From an uncultured Rhodoferax sp. (lineage in GTDB: Bacteria; Pseudomonadota; Gammaproteobacteria; Burkholderiales; Burkholderiaceae_C): a stretch of DNA of 64,000 bases. Position numbers and translations under genes: made by a program. The stretch is from the NCBI RefSeq assembly GCF_946221635.1, contig NZ_CAMIHB010000016.1:1-64000 (forward strand), given 5' to 3'. Numbering within the stretch: the first letter of the stretch is position 1; each line of letters opens with the position of its first letter. Below, one piece after another: positions 1-7,318 of this stretch. The notes beneath the pieces were generated by a model. It worked only from the letters and a program-made list of their open reading frames with translations. It did not search any database and had not been told where the DNA came from.

Positions 1-74
1 ACCGATCTCGTATCGCCTACGTTCGCCAGCAGCTACTTGTTCAGCGGTGCCTTAACCCATTCACTCTTTAATCC
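1..74. other. Window edge, no gene assigned
   Basis: The first 74 bases could hold the 3' end of an upstream + strand gene: one frame is open from base 3 and stops just before the murA-like start. The piece is too short to recognise. No terminator or promoter stands out. Confidence 0.3.
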
Positions 75-1352
75 ATGTCCACATTTGAAATCGAAGGCGG
101 CGTGCCCCTGCGGGGCACCATCCGCGCCTCTGGCAACAAGAACGCCATCCTGCCCATGATTGCGGCCTGCATCCTGACGGACCAGGAGGTGGTGCTGGAC
201 AACGTGCCCGACATCATCGACGTGCGCCACATGCTGGACGTGATCGTCGAGATCGGCGGCACGGTGGAGCGCAGCGGCGAGCGCGTCAGCATTCAGGTGG
301 CCAGCGTGCGCACCAATGAGATCGGCCAGGCGCTGTGCAACAAGGTGCGCACCTCCATCCTCTGCGTGGCGGGGCTGTTGCACCGCACCGGCAAGGCGCG
401 GCTGTACCCGCCCGGTGGTGACGTGATCGGCCGGCGTCGCTTGGATACACATTTCTACGGCCTCATGAAACTGGGTGCCACAGTGTCCATTGAGGGCACC
501 TATGACTTTGAGGTGCCCGGCGCGTTGACGGGCGCCGAGCTGTTCTTTGACGAACCCTCCGTCACTGGCACCGAGCACATCCTCATGGCCGCCGCCGTGA
601 GCCGAGGCCACACGCTGATCCGCAACGCCGCCTGCGAGCCGCATGTGCAAGACCTGGCGCACCTGCTCAACGCCATGGGCGCGAAGATCAGCGGCATCGG
701 CACCAACCAGCTCAGCGTGGAGGGCGTGCCTTCGCTCAGCGGGGCGCACTACGCGGTGTGCCACGACCATGTGGAGGCCGCGTCCTACCTGGCGCTGGCG
801 GCGGCCACGGGCGGCGAGATCACGGTGGAGGGGACTGACAAGCACGCCTACGGCATGTGCCACCGCGTGTTTGAAACGCTCGGTGTGAAGATCGATCTGC
901 ACGACAAACACATCTTTCTGTCCGGCAACCAGAGCCTGCGCGTGACGCGCGAGTTCGACGGCGCCATGCCGGTCATCGGCGACGGCCCCTGGCCCCAGTT
1001 CGCCACCGACCAGATGAGCTGCATGATCACGCTGGCCACGCAGGTGGAGGGCAATGTGCTGTTCTTCGAGAAAATGTTCGAATCGCGCCTGTACTTCGTG
1101 GACAAGCTCATCGCCATGGGCGCGGCCGCCGTGGTGTGCGATCCGCACCGCGTCGTCATCAGCGGACGCAGCAAGCTGCGCGGCACCACGCTGCCTTCGC
1201 CCGACATCCGCGCCGGCATGGCGCTGCTGGGCGCGGCCCTGTGCGCCAGCGGCAAGTCCACGCTGCAGAATGCCAACATGATCCAGCGTGGCTACGAGCG
1301 CCTGCACGAAAAGCTGCTCGCGCTGGGCGCCCGCATCACCCAGAAAGCCTGA
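75..1352 (+). CDS. murA: MurA-family UDP-GlcNAc enolpyruvyl transferase, Asp type
   Basis: Predicted cytoplasmic enzyme of 425 aa that transfers enolpyruvate from PEP to UDP-GlcNAc, the first committed step of peptidoglycan synthesis. The EPSP-synthase/MurA fold is indicated by the N-terminal GNKNA motif (K22, N23), the ATDQM segment matching the catalytic Asp region and the C-terminal IQRGYERLHEKL stretch. The loop normally PGGC is PGGD here (residues 113-116), so the usual fosfomycin-target Cys is Asp. Family knowledge: Asp at this position supports catalysis and gives fosfomycin insensitivity in mycobacteria and chlamydiae. The usual betaproteobacterial neighbour hisG is absent and the GNKNAILP sequence type differs from the housekeeping form I would expect, so this may be a second, paralogous MurA. 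A dispersed repeat follows the stop codon. Confidence 0.8.
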   Translation: MSTFEIEGGVPLRGTIRASGNKNAILPMIAACILTDQEVVLDNVPDIIDVRHMLDVIVEIGGTVERSGERVSIQVASVRTNEIGQALCNKVRTSILCVAGLLHRTGKARLYPPGGDVIGRRRLDTHFYGLMKLGATVSIEGTYDFEVPGALTGAELFFDEPSVTGTEHILMAAAVSRGHTLIRNAACEPHVQDLAHLLNAMGAKISGIGTNQLSVEGVPSLSGAHYAVCHDHVEAASYLALAAATGGEITVEGTDKHAYGMCHRVFETLGVKIDLHDKHIFLSGNQSLRVTREFDGAMPVIGDGPWPQFATDQMSCMITLATQVEGNVLFFEKMFESRLYFVDKLIAMGAAAVVCDPHRVVISGRSKLRGTTLPSPDIRAGMALLGAALCASGKSTLQNANMIQRGYERLHEKLLALGARITQKA

Positions 1353-1357
1353 GGATT

Positions 1358-1413
1358 GCTATACAAGTTATAGCTCTTCGCGCACATTCCACGGGGGCTA
1401 CAACCCTATTTGA
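1358..1413 (+). repeat. Dispersed repeat A, copy 1 (intergenic)
   Basis: Intergenic copy of the roughly 55-bp family, between the murA-like gene and the amidohydrolase. It has a left hairpin GCTATA-N5-TATAGC, then a core reading CTTCGCGCACATTCCACGG, then GGGCTACAACC. The core is nearly identical to copies 2, 9 and 10. It is the cleanest copy of the two-stem layout. Confidence 0.85.
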
Positions 1414-1423
1414 TGCCTAAACC

Positions 1424-2464
1424 ATGAAAACCTTCTACAACCATCTGCACGCCCAGCACCAGGGCAAGGTCGAGATGTTCCGCGGCGCGCTGGTGCCGTG
1501 TTTTGAAGTGCCGGCCCGCGCCGACCATGTGCTGGCCGAGCTCAAACGCCGCCAGATGGGTACGGTGCTGGAGCCGCAGGTGTTTGATGACGCTGCGCTC
1601 ACCGCCATCCACAGCCCGCGCTACCTGAACTTCCTGGCCACGGCTTGGGACCAGTGGGTGGCGCTGGACCCGGCCAACGCCGACAAGGACATCCTGCCCT
1701 CGGTCTGGCCCACGCGCACCTTCCGCTCTGACATTGAGCCCGACAACTTTGCCGCCAAAGTGGGCTTGTATTCGTATGACGCTGGTTCGCCCTTCACCAG
1801 CGGCACCTGGGTGGCGGCGCGCGCCGGGGCCGACTGCGCGCTGAGTGCAGCACAGGCCCTGCTCGATGGCGACCGCGCGTCCTTCGCACTGAGCCGCCCG
1901 CCGGGCCACCACGCGGGAGCGGACTTTTTTGGCGGCTACTGCTTCCTGAACAACGCCGCCTTGGCTGCGCAACACCTGCGCAATGCAGGGCTCAAGAAAG
2001 TGGCCGTGCTGGACGTGGACTACCACCACGGCAACGGCACGCAGGCCATCTTCTACGACCGCCCCGACGTGTTCTTTGCCAGCATCCATGGCGACCCGCG
2101 CACCGAATACCCCTTCTACCTGGGCCATGCCGACGAGCGCGGCGAGGGCGCGGGGCTGGGCGCCAACCTCAACCTGCCGTTGCCGCGCGGCACCGACTAC
2201 GTCACCTGGGCCCAGGCGCTGGACACGGCGCTGGCCGCCATCCAGTCCTTTGGTGCCGATGCGCTGGTGCTGTCCCTGGGCATGGACACCTTTGAGGGCG
2301 ACCCCATCTCCGGCTTTACGCTCAAGAGCGATGACTACCTGCGCGTGGGGGAGCGCCTGGCGCAGGCGGGCCTGCCCACCGCCTTTATTTTCGAAGGCGG
2401 CTACGCGGTGGCCGAGGTGGGCGTCAACGCCGTCAACGTGCTGCAGGGTTTTACCGCTGCTTAA
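1424..2464 (+). CDS. aphA: Acetylpolyamine amidohydrolase (HDAC family)
   Basis: Zinc hydrolase of 346 aa of the class II histone-deacetylase superfamily, predicted to remove acetyl groups from N-acetylated polyamines such as acetylputrescine or acetylcadaverine in the cytoplasm. The sequence shows PPGHHAG (catalytic H162, H163), DVDYHHGNGT with zinc ligands D199 and H201, third ligand D288 in SLGMDTFEGDP, and the catalytic-type Tyr327 in FEGGY. Its length and continuous resemblance to the Mycoplana acetylpolyamine amidohydrolase (341 aa, from memory) favour this over AcuC-type deacetylases. It stands alone, 70 bases after the murA-like gene and the repeat, with no polyamine genes beside it. 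Start is the ATG at 1424. Confidence 0.88.
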   Translation: MKTFYNHLHAQHQGKVEMFRGALVPCFEVPARADHVLAELKRRQMGTVLEPQVFDDAALTAIHSPRYLNFLATAWDQWVALDPANADKDILPSVWPTRTFRSDIEPDNFAAKVGLYSYDAGSPFTSGTWVAARAGADCALSAAQALLDGDRASFALSRPPGHHAGADFFGGYCFLNNAALAAQHLRNAGLKKVAVLDVDYHHGNGTQAIFYDRPDVFFASIHGDPRTEYPFYLGHADERGEGAGLGANLNLPLPRGTDYVTWAQALDTALAAIQSFGADALVLSLGMDTFEGDPISGFTLKSDDYLRVGERLAQAGLPTAFIFEGGYAVAEVGVNAVNVLQGFTAA

Positions 2465-2512
2465 CAATTTCCCCCGCGCCGGCTCTGCCCGGTGCGGCTA
2501 AGCTCCCGCCCC

Positions 2513-3172
2513 ATGACCCGAATTCTTTCCCTTCCGGCGCGCCTGGGCGCCGGGCCCCGCCGCTGGCTGCTGGCCGGCTTGCTGGGCACCCTGTTGGCCT
2601 GCGCGGGCAGCGCGGCCTTCGCCAATACGGCGGACGATGCCTACGCCCAACGCCTGGTGGCCGAGTTCTCCCCCTGGATTGGCAATCCGCAGGACACCGA
2701 AGTGCTGGTGCACAGCCTGCTGGGCGGCCAGCCCGCTGGCAGCGGCGCTGCGAGCGTGGCTCCGGCCACCGGTGCCTTGGGCTATGGCGAGGCGCGGCTG
2801 GCGCTCAAGCTGGCGCAGAACACCCTGGCGCAGGAAGGCATTACCCAACCCAGCGCGGCGCAGCTGCAGGCCGCGCTGCACGGTGGCGCGCTGGATACGG
2901 CCAGTGGCAGCAAGCAGTTGCCCGGCGTGCTGCCGCAGCGCGCGCAGGGCCAGAGCTGGGGCGCCATGGCGCAAAGCGCGGGCATGTCGGTGGAAGATCT
3001 GATTCCCCCCAAGTCGGTCGGCCAGCGCAAGACGCACGCCAGCAAGCACGGCAAGAGCGCCAAGGCGGGCAAGAATACCGGCAAGCACAGCAAGGCCGCC
3101 GGCAAGGCCAGCGGCAAGAAGGCCAAAGCCTCCTCCGCCAAGGCATCGTCCGCCAAGAAAAAGCACAAGTAA
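2513..3172 (+). CDS. Exported hypothetical protein with Lys-rich tail
   Basis: Unrecognised protein of 219 aa. From the ATG at 2513 it has an arginine-containing n-region, a hydrophobic stretch (residues 17-33) and an AFA-N signal peptidase site, so it is probably periplasmic. The middle is Ala/Gln-rich without a known motif. The last 50 residues are a low-complexity basic tail of Lys, Ala, Ser and Gly (repeated SGKKAKA and SSAKASSAKKK-type units). A GTG at 2492 would add 7 residues before the signal peptide. The tail might bind nucleic acid, phospholipid or cell wall polyanions; this is inference only. Confidence 0.7.
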   Translation: MTRILSLPARLGAGPRRWLLAGLLGTLLACAGSAAFANTADDAYAQRLVAEFSPWIGNPQDTEVLVHSLLGGQPAGSGAASVAPATGALGYGEARLALKLAQNTLAQEGITQPSAAQLQAALHGGALDTASGSKQLPGVLPQRAQGQSWGAMAQSAGMSVEDLIPPKSVGQRKTHASKHGKSAKAGKNTGKHSKAAGKASGKKAKASSAKASSAKKKHK

Positions 3173-3202
3173 GCCGGGGCTGCGGCAGCCCCGCGCGGCA
3201 CC

Positions 3203-4390
3203 CTAGAACGTACTGCTGCGCCGCGTGCGCAGCAGCGCGGCCAGGCCCACGGCCGCCACGCCGATCAGCACCAGCGGAAAGCCCCGCGTGGGCGACCAGT
3301 CAATGAGCGCGCCTGACACGGCCGAGGCCACCAGCCCGCCCAGCGTGTAGTTCAGCACCAGCACGGCGGTGCTGTTCACCAGGGCAATGCCTTGTTCGCG
3401 CGCACCAATGTCCGTCATGCTCAGGGTGTAGAGGCAACTGCCCGCCGCGCCCAGCAAAAAGACGGTGGGCCAGGCCAGCCAGTGCGCATGCACCACCAGC
3501 AGCAGTGCGCAGGCCGTGGCCAGCGCCAGGGCCGCGCACACAACCATCAGCGTGCGCCGCCCGCGCGCCTTGTCCTCAAAGCGGTCAGCCACCATGCCCA
3601 CGGGGATGGCCACCAGCGTGCTGCCCAGCCCGCTGACCGAAATCAGCAGCGCCCCGGCCGCCGCACCCAGACCCATGGCCAGCCCGTACAGCGGCAGGAT
3701 GGAGGCCAGGCCCAGTTCGAAGAAACCGCCGATGAAGCCGGCCAGCATGATGACGGGATGGCTGCGCACCGCCTGCCACAGGCCCTGCAGGCCCACGCGC
3801 GCATGCGCCGCATCCGCATGGGGCGGCACCACCGGAATCAGCGCCGTCCAGGCCAGGCCCACGCCCAGCAGGGCGATCACCAGGGCCAGCGCCGCGGGGC
3901 CTTCGCTGCCCACCCAGGCCAGCAGCGTGGGGCCGATGATGAAGGTCGCGCCCACCATGGTGGCGTAGACGCCGATGGTGCGGCCCAGGCGGTCGGCGGG
4001 GGAGAACTCGGCAATGAAGGCCTCGGCCAGCACCCAGCGCAGCCCGCCCGCCACGCCGGCCAGCAGCTCCAGCGCAAACCACAGCCACAGCACATCGGTG
4101 AACAAAAAACCGGCCGCCGCCAGCAGCGGCGCCACCGAGGCAAACCACATGGTTCGACGCTGCCCGAAGTGCCGGGTGAGGGCGGACGCAAAGGGTGTGA
4201 CGATGAAGATGCCCAGCCAACTGGTGGCCGCAAACAGGCCCGCCACGGTGGTAGACACCTCGCGCTCCTTCAACAGCACCAGCATCAGCGGCGAGAGCAT
4301 GAATACGCCGGAGAGCTGGAACAGCGTGGAGCCAAACACGGCCAGCAGGCCCATGGAGGAGCCCGCAGGCGCGCGGCGAGGCGCGTTCAT
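3203..4390 (-). CDS. MFS transporter
   Basis: Integral inner-membrane carrier of 395 aa with about 12 hydrophobic helices, major facilitator superfamily. The loop between helices 2 and 3 contains the family-type RHFGQRRT segment and the central loop lies near residue 200. The substrate cannot be read from sequence. The ATG at 4388-4390 overlaps the TGA of the upstream HAD phosphatase gene (ATGA), implying translational coupling, so the carrier may move the substrate or product of that phosphatase. An upstream extension of the frame exists but would lie inside the HAD gene and lacks transporter character. Confidence 0.8.
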   Translation of the reverse strand: MNAPRRAPAGSSMGLLAVFGSTLFQLSGVFMLSPLMLVLLKEREVSTTVAGLFAATSWLGIFIVTPFASALTRHFGQRRTMWFASVAPLLAAAGFLFTDVLWLWFALELLAGVAGGLRWVLAEAFIAEFSPADRLGRTIGVYATMVGATFIIGPTLLAWVGSEGPAALALVIALLGVGLAWTALIPVVPPHADAAHARVGLQGLWQAVRSHPVIMLAGFIGGFFELGLASILPLYGLAMGLGAAAGALLISVSGLGSTLVAIPVGMVADRFEDKARGRRTLMVVCAALALATACALLLVVHAHWLAWPTVFLLGAAGSCLYTLSMTDIGAREQGIALVNSTAVLVLNYTLGGLVASAVSGALIDWSPTRGFPLVLIGVAAVGLAALLRTRRSSTF

Positions 4391-5235
4391 GCGTGCGCCT
4401 CCAGCAGGGCGCGCGCCACCTCGGCAAAGCCCGCGCCGCGTGCGGCCTGGGCCACATAGCGGGGCAGGTGCGTCAGCTGGGGCGCGAAGTGCGCGATGTT
4501 GGCCACGCCCACGCTGTGGCGAAAGTGCTGGAACATGGCCTGGTCGTTGCCCGAATCGCCTACAAACACCCAGCGGTCCAGCGCACGGGGCAGGTCGACG
4601 TCCAGCAGCTCGCGGGCAATCCAGCAGGCGCCCTGCCATTTGTTGAAATCACCAAAACAGCCGTGGATGTGAATGCTGCTCACCGTGGTCTGCATGCCCT
4701 CGGCCCGCAGCCGCTCCAGCACCTGCTGCACCGTGTCGGGCGAGAGGCGGGCGAATTCGGCGTAGTCAAACGCCAGGTCGGTCTCGCGGCCCGCGCTGTC
4801 GCGGCTGAGTTGTACACCGGGCACTTCCGCCACGATGCGTGCGGCAATGGCGCGCATGCGGGTCTGGTTGGCCGTGCGCGTGGCAGTGTCCTGTTGATAC
4901 AGTTTTGATAGCGGCTTGCGCACATTCCATGCGGGCTGGAGGCTGTTTTTGTCCTGAACTTCCGTGCCGTGCACAAAGGCCACGGCACCGTTCTCTGCCA
5001 CCATGGCGTCCACCGGCCAGGCCGCGCCGCTGCTGCCGGCCATGAAGGGCTCGCACCAGCCAATGGGCCGTCCGGTGATGGGGATGACGTGCAGGCCCGC
5101 CGCCTTCAGGTCGGCCAGGGCCTGCAGCGCGTCGGGCGTGATGGCGCCCGCGGTGGTCAGGGTGTCGTCGATGTCGGTGAACACGCCGGTGATGCGGCGG
5201 CGGTCGGCCAGGGGCCAGGTACTCAAGGCTTGCAT
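4387..5235 (-). CDS. HAD-IIB family phosphatase
   Basis: Cytoplasmic phosphohydrolase of 282 aa. Motif I is FTDIDDTLT near residues 20-28 (nucleophile and acid/base Asp), motif II ITGRP near residue 57, and motif IV FVGDSGNDQAMF near residue 220. The order fits the Cof/sucrose-phosphatase/mannosyl-3-phosphoglycerate phosphatase branch, so a sugar phosphate is the likely substrate, though unproven. Residues about 96-114 come from a dispersed repeat read in antisense orientation (4895-4951). It falls in the cap region, where the family is variable, so the fold could tolerate it. The gene is coupled by an ATGA overlap to the MFS gene downstream. Confidence 0.8.
   Translation of the reverse strand: MQALSTWPLADRRRITGVFTDIDDTLTTAGAITPDALQALADLKAAGLHVIPITGRPIGWCEPFMAGSSGAAWPVDAMVAENGAVAFVHGTEVQDKNSLQPAWNVRKPLSKLYQQDTATRTANQTRMRAIAARIVAEVPGVQLSRDSAGRETDLAFDYAEFARLSPDTVQQVLERLRAEGMQTTVSSIHIHGCFGDFNKWQGACWIARELLDVDLPRALDRWVFVGDSGNDQAMFQHFRHSVGVANIAHFAPQLTHLPRYVAQAARGAGFAEVARALLEAHA
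4895..4951 (+). repeat. Dispersed repeat A, copy 2 (inside HAD gene, antisense)
   Basis: Core GATAGCGGCTTGCGCACATT followed by CCATGCGGGCTGGAGGC, very close to copy 1. It lies inside the HAD phosphatase gene but points the opposite way, so the gene reads the complementary strand. Even so it introduces no stop codon. It is the only in-gene copy not read in the common sense frame. Confidence 0.75.
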
Positions 5236-5277
5236 GGGGTTGTCACACTGGCAGTACTAGCGGGCGACGCCCGCGCC

Positions 5278-7230
5278 TCAGTCCTTCAGCTCGTAGAGCG
5301 CAGAGCCGTCGCCGTTGTCCTGCACCAGCCCGATCTCGGCGTGCTGGGCCAGGAAGCGGGTGGCTGCGCTGCCCGACAGGAAGGTGGGGTGCACGCCGGG
5401 AATGCGCGCGATGCGCCAGTTGCCATCGGCGCTGGGGTTGACCGTGTGGTCGGCCGACAGCTTGTCCGACATGCGCAGGTACTCCACCAGCGCCTGGCGG
5501 TTCTCGTCGGGCGCGTCCAGCACCACCTTGTCCGCCTTCAGGCCGGGGAAGTTGCCACCGCCATAGGCGCGGTAGTTGTTGGTGGCGACGACGAAGCGCG
5601 CACTGTCCACGATGGGCTGGCCCGCAAAGCGCAGGTTGCGGATGCGGTGGGCGTCTGCGTTGGCGAGCTGGCCTTTGGCGTCGTAGCGGGCGGGCTGGCT
5701 CACGTCGATCTCGTACTCCACACCGTCGATCACGTCAAAGTTGTAGGACGGGAACGCGTCGTTGATCAGGGGCTGGCGCGTCGGGCCCTTGGGGTCGATG
5801 CGCAGGAACTGGCCGGCCGACATCTCCAGCCACTCGCGCACCTCGGCGCCGGTGATCAGCATGGCCTTGAGCGTGTTGGGGTAGATGTAGAGGTCCGCCA
5901 TGTGCTTGATGGCCAGCGGGCCTGCAGGGATGTCGGTGTAATAGGTCCAGCCCTGGCGGCCGCCCGCCTTGAAGGGCGCGGCGGCCGACAGCACGGGGTA
6001 TTTCTCGTAGTCCGTGCCCTGCATGGCGCGCTTCACGTAGGCGATCTGCGCGTTGGAGACGATCTGGATGGACGGGTCATCGGCCACCTGCGCAAAGTAG
6101 CTGTAGATGGGCGCGCTGCTGACGGCCACCTTGTTGCGCACATAGTCCAGCGTGCGCTGGTGCTCGGCGGCGATCTGCTGCATCACCAAGGGGTCTTCCT
6201 GCGCGAGCGACTTCTTGGCAGCACGGTCAAAGATCGGGCGGATGGACGCCTGGCTGCCCACCACTTTCCAGCTACCGCTGCTGTTGTCCAGCGTCAGGTC
6301 GATCACGCCCAGGTGGTCGCCCCAGCGCCCGGGCATGACGGCGGGTACGCCGTTGATCGTGCCGCGCTCGATGTCCACCTTGGGGTAGCTGGCAAAGGCT
6401 TTGCCGGGGAACTCCGCATGCGCGTGGCCGAAGAGGATGGCGTCCACGCCCGGCACCTCGGCCAGGCGCGAGACGGCATTTTCTGCAAAGCTGCCCACCT
6501 CGCCTTTCTCGAAGCCCGAATGCGGAATGGCCACCACCAGCTGCGCGCCCTTGGCGCGCATCTCGGGCACATAGCGCTTGGCCATGTCCACCATGTCGCG
6601 CGTGACCACCTTGCCCTCCAGGTTGGCCTTGTCCCACTGCAGGATCTGCGGCGGCACAAAGCCGATCACGCCCACGCGCAGGGCATGCTCCTTGCCGCTG
6701 GCGTCCTTGAACTTGCGGTCCAGCAATACATAAGGGGTGAACGCCTGGGTGGGCGTGGCGCTGTCCTGCTTGCCGTCGGCCAGCAACACATTGGAATTCA
6801 CATAGGGAAAGCCGGCCCCGGCGATGGCGCGGCGCAAAAAGTCCAAGCCGTAGTTGAACTCGTGGTTGCCCAGGTTGGCCGCGTCGTAGCCCATCGGGTT
6901 CATCACCTTGTAGGCCGGATGCGTCTGGCCGGGCTGTAGCGGCGCCACCCGGGCTACCACATCACCCAGCGGGTTGCCCTGCAGCAAGTCGCCGTTGTCG
7001 AACAGCAGGCTGTTGGGCGCCTCGCCGCGTGCGGCCTTGATGAGGCTGATGGTGCGCGCCAGGCCGTACTGGTCGGTGGGCTTGTCCTGGTAGTAGTCGT
7101 AGCTCAGCAGGTTCATGTGCACATCGGTAGTCTCCAGGATGCGCAACTGGAGCTGTTCCGCGCTGGTCGCGGTGCCCAGGGTCGCCAACAGCAAGGCGCT
7201 GACAAGGCGCAGGGAAGGGGTGAATGTCAT
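5278..7230 (-). CDS. cpdB: 2',3'-cyclic-nucleotide 2'-phosphodiesterase/3'-nucleotidase
   Basis: Periplasmic bifunctional metallophosphoesterase of 650 aa that hydrolyses 2',3'-cyclic nucleotides and then 3'-nucleotides, salvaging RNA breakdown products. A signal peptide (about residues 1-24) precedes the calcineurin-like domain with LETTDVHMNL, FDNGDLLQGNPLGD, NLGNHEFNYG and FGHAHAEF motifs that bind the dimetal site. A 5'-nucleotidase C-terminal domain follows (about residue 370 onward), with the substrate-binding NNYRAYGGGNFPG stretch near residue 560. Length matches E. coli CpdB. A short perfect GC hairpin without a T-run lies just past the stop. Confidence 0.92.
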   Translation of the reverse strand: MTFTPSLRLVSALLLATLGTATSAEQLQLRILETTDVHMNLLSYDYYQDKPTDQYGLARTISLIKAARGEAPNSLLFDNGDLLQGNPLGDVVARVAPLQPGQTHPAYKVMNPMGYDAANLGNHEFNYGLDFLRRAIAGAGFPYVNSNVLLADGKQDSATPTQAFTPYVLLDRKFKDASGKEHALRVGVIGFVPPQILQWDKANLEGKVVTRDMVDMAKRYVPEMRAKGAQLVVAIPHSGFEKGEVGSFAENAVSRLAEVPGVDAILFGHAHAEFPGKAFASYPKVDIERGTINGVPAVMPGRWGDHLGVIDLTLDNSSGSWKVVGSQASIRPIFDRAAKKSLAQEDPLVMQQIAAEHQRTLDYVRNKVAVSSAPIYSYFAQVADDPSIQIVSNAQIAYVKRAMQGTDYEKYPVLSAAAPFKAGGRQGWTYYTDIPAGPLAIKHMADLYIYPNTLKAMLITGAEVREWLEMSAGQFLRIDPKGPTRQPLINDAFPSYNFDVIDGVEYEIDVSQPARYDAKGQLANADAHRIRNLRFAGQPIVDSARFVVATNNYRAYGGGNFPGLKADKVVLDAPDENRQALVEYLRMSDKLSADHTVNPSADGNWRIARIPGVHPTFLSGSAATRFLAQHAEIGLVQDNGDGSALYELKD

Positions 7231-7256
7231 GGGAGCTCCTGTCCGGTCAAGCCAAT

Positions 7257-7285
7257 AAAAAAGCCCGCTGAGGCAGCGGGCTTTT
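7257..7285 (-). terminator. Rho-independent terminator of prfC
   Basis: Perfect stem AAGCCCGCTG-AGG-CAGCGGGCTT, giving a run of six T on the minus strand. It sits between the prfC stop and the cpdB start, so it ends prfC transcription and separates cpdB from it. Confidence 0.88.
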
Positions 7286-7318
7286 CATCTTACTGCGGCA
7301 GGCGCAGGGTGGCGGGTT

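Noticed and set aside
33..1307. A long minus-strand frame opposite the murA-like gene
   Set aside because: Shadow frame; the plus-strand product matches a known family from end to end.
5261..5275. GCGGGC-GAC-GCCCGC hairpin after cpdB
   Set aside because: Perfect but short and without a T-run; not enough for a terminator call.
4969..6939. A 656-aa open frame on the plus strand opposite cpdB
   Set aside because: Shadow of cpdB, with an excess of Val, His, Arg and Gly typical of antisense frames. No start context.
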